Shown: piece by piece, positions 62,847-64,000 of the stretch
Position numbering within the stretch: the first letter of the stretch is position 1
How the letters are laid out: each line of letters opens with the position of its first letter
NCBI RefSeq assembly: GCF_008035925.1
Contig: NZ_CP036264.1
Location: 4,028,402 to 4,092,401, forward strand
Reading direction: 5' to 3'
Source of the DNA: Stieleria maiorica
GTDB taxonomy: Bacteria > Planctomycetota > Planctomycetia > Pirellulales > Pirellulaceae
Length of the DNA: 64,000 nucleotides
Position numbers and translations under genes: made by a program
Notes under the pieces: generated by a model
Told to the model about the DNA's origin: nothing
The model's input: the letters and a program-made list of their open reading frames with translations, nothing else
Database searches by the model: none

Positions 62847-64000
62847 ATGAAACAATTCAACGCACTGACGCACCGTTTCGGCTTGACCGCATCCACATGG
62901 CTGATTCTGTCGGCCGCTGTGGTCTGTTTGGTCGTGGTTTCTTCGGCCCGAGCCTGTTTGGCCCAGTCGCCCGACGCAGGGCCTTGGCCGCAATGGCGTG
63001 GCCCCACGTCGGACAACCACGCCGTAGCGGAAGTCACGTTGCCACGTCACTGGGATCTGGGGACGGGAGAGGGCATCGCCTGGAAAACCAAGTTGCCCGG
63101 CCGCGGGCATTCAACACCGATTTTTGTCGGCGACGCCATTTTTTTGACCACGTCGGATGTCGATACCGGGACACAGTCGGTGTTGGAACTCGATGCACAA
63201 TCGGGACAGTTGCGCGAGGAGTTCGTGTTGCACCGTGGCACACTGCCGCGCCGCATCCATCCCAACAATTCGCACGCGTCTCCTTCGATGGCCTATGACG
63301 GCGAACGATTGTTCGCTTCGTTTCACACCGATGATGCCATTGTGCTGACGGCGCTTTCGACCGATGGCACCGAATTGTGGCAGCGGCGGGTCTGTGATTT
63401 CAAGCCGGTTGCCTTTCAATTCGGATACGGTGCCAGCCCGATCATCGAAGATGATCTGGTGATCGTGGCGGCCGAGTACGACGGCCGGGACAGTGGGATC
63501 TACGCCTTCGATCGCGCCAGTGGCAAACCGGCCTGGAAAATCCCACGGCCGGCGAACCTGAATTTTGCCTCCCCGATCGTGACCACGATCACGGGAACGC
63601 GGCAGTTGTTGATCGCCGGTGCGGAGACGTTTTCGGCTTATGACCCGGTGAAAGGCCGGTTGTTGTGGCAGGTGCAAACGACGACCGAAGCGATCTGTGG
63701 GACGGCGGTCTGGGATGACCGTCGCGTGATCGTCAGCGGGGGCAATCCCGAGGCGGGGACGTGGTGCGTGGCCGCCGACGGGACACAGAAACTGCTGTGG
63801 AGCAACCGGGTGATGTGCTACGAGCAATCCCTGTTGGCGATCAAGAATTATCTGTTCGCCGTGGCCGACAACGGCGTGGCGTATTGCTGGCGGACCCAAG
63901 ACGGCAAAGAGATGTGGAAGAAGCGTCTGTTCGGCGGAGGGATCAGCGCGTCGCCGTTGCTGGCCGATGGTCACGTGGTGGTCGCCAGCGAACGTGGCGA
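62847..64000 (+). CDS. Secreted PQQ-type beta-propeller protein, 3' end outside window
   Basis: 384 codons are present and the frame is open to the right edge. A signal sequence (LILSAAVVCLVVVSSARACL) is followed by WPQWRGPTSDNHAVAEVTLP, the start of planctomycete PQQ-like propellers. Propeller blades repeat as GDAIFLTTS, GERLFASFHTDDAIV, EDDLVIVAAEYDGRDSGIY, AFDRASGKPAWKI and DPVKGRLLWQVQT (BamB-like WD pattern). Whether it binds PQQ is not known; many are scaffolds. Divergent from the oxidoreductase gene. Confidence 0.9.
   Translation, partial: MKQFNALTHRFGLTASTWLILSAAVVCLVVVSSARACLAQSPDAGPWPQWRGPTSDNHAVAEVTLPRHWDLGTGEGIAWKTKLPGRGHSTPIFVGDAIFLTTSDVDTGTQSVLELDAQSGQLREEFVLHRGTLPRRIHPNNSHASPSMAYDGERLFASFHTDDAIVLTALSTDGTELWQRRVCDFKPVAFQFGYGASPIIEDDLVIVAAEYDGRDSGIYAFDRASGKPAWKIPRPANLNFASPIVTTITGTRQLLIAGAETFSAYDPVKGRLLWQVQTTTEAICGTAVWDDRRVIVSGGNPEAGTWCVAADGTQKLLWSNRVMCYEQSLLAIKNYLFAVADNGVAYCWRTQDGKEMWKKRLFGGGISASPLLADGHVVVASERG

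Noticed and set aside
1-64000. tRNA or rRNA genes, prophage, transposases, toxin-antitoxin or defence genes
   Set aside because: I looked for the conserved T-loop word, integrase or transposase motifs and known defence domains and saw none; a tRNAscan, Rfam and DefenseFinder run would be decisive.

Overview
The window looks like chromosomal DNA of a marine-type planctomycete, most likely family Pirellulaceae (Rhodopirellula/Stieleria-like). Pointers are the DUF1501 plus DUF1549/DUF1553 gene pair, an N-terminal LExRRLL-type sorting segment on a secreted peroxidase, PEP-CTERM and Tat-exported proteins, large secreted or membrane proteins found mainly in planctomycetes, and intergenic spaces filled with short palindromic repeats. 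This assignment is inference from gene content; no rRNA or tRNA gene was found in the window.

Layout. 1-7.6 kb: a partial Tat-exported protein, the DUF1501/PSD1 pair, a repeat-filled gap and a dockerin-bearing animal-type haem peroxidase. 7.8-13.9 kb: a minus-strand cluster for a type II secretion/type IV pilus-like machine (GspF/PilC, GspE/PilB, and a secretin-N-domain protein lacking a visible pore domain). 14.5-18.8 kb: methionine aminopeptidase, a ThuA-domain protein and the ergothioneine pair egtD/egtB. 18.9-27.3 kb: a tightly coupled minus-strand fatty-acid degradation operon (acyl-CoA ligase, thiolase, FadJ-type multifunctional enzyme, acyl-CoA dehydrogenase, patatin-like lipase). 28.2-42.3 kb: a flagellar region with two divergent arms. 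Leftward are flgM, flagellin, fliD and fliS; rightward are two TPR proteins, a FlgN-like protein and a sigma-54 activator without a receiver domain, then a consensus sigma-54 promoter, fliK, flgD and flgE. 42.5-49.9 kb: a small lipoprotein, an HU protein with an acidic tail, a secreted unknown, a von Willebrand A membrane protein, a PPP-type phosphatase, a nine-copy GGGGACAGACCCCGG array and a WYL regulator. 50.2-64 kb: housekeeping and planctomycete-specific genes (tmk, TIGR03790 family, PEP-CTERM protein, rsmG, UDP-glucuronate decarboxylase-like, panC, bifunctional nuclease, glgB, a catalytically degenerate RNase H-like protein, YkgJ-family protein, Gfo/Idh/MocA oxidoreductase, partial PQQ beta-propeller protein).

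How the genes fit together. The fatty-acid genes overlap by 1-4 bases or are 4 bases apart and would take a free fatty acid through activation and all beta-oxidation steps; the overlapping patatin could release the fatty acids. In the flagellar region an anti-sigma factor (FlgM) sits on one arm and a sigma-54 activator with a matching promoter on the other, which suggests hook genes under sigma-54 and filament genes under a FlgM-controlled sigma factor.

Strongest leads: the sigma-54 activator/promoter arrangement with unassigned TPR proteins, the secretin-like protein without a pore domain, the RNase H-fold pseudoenzyme, the (CTTCACTC)7 tract abutting a start codon, and several dispersed hairpin families that recur across the window. 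I did not find a defence island, prophage, CRISPR array or transposase gene.
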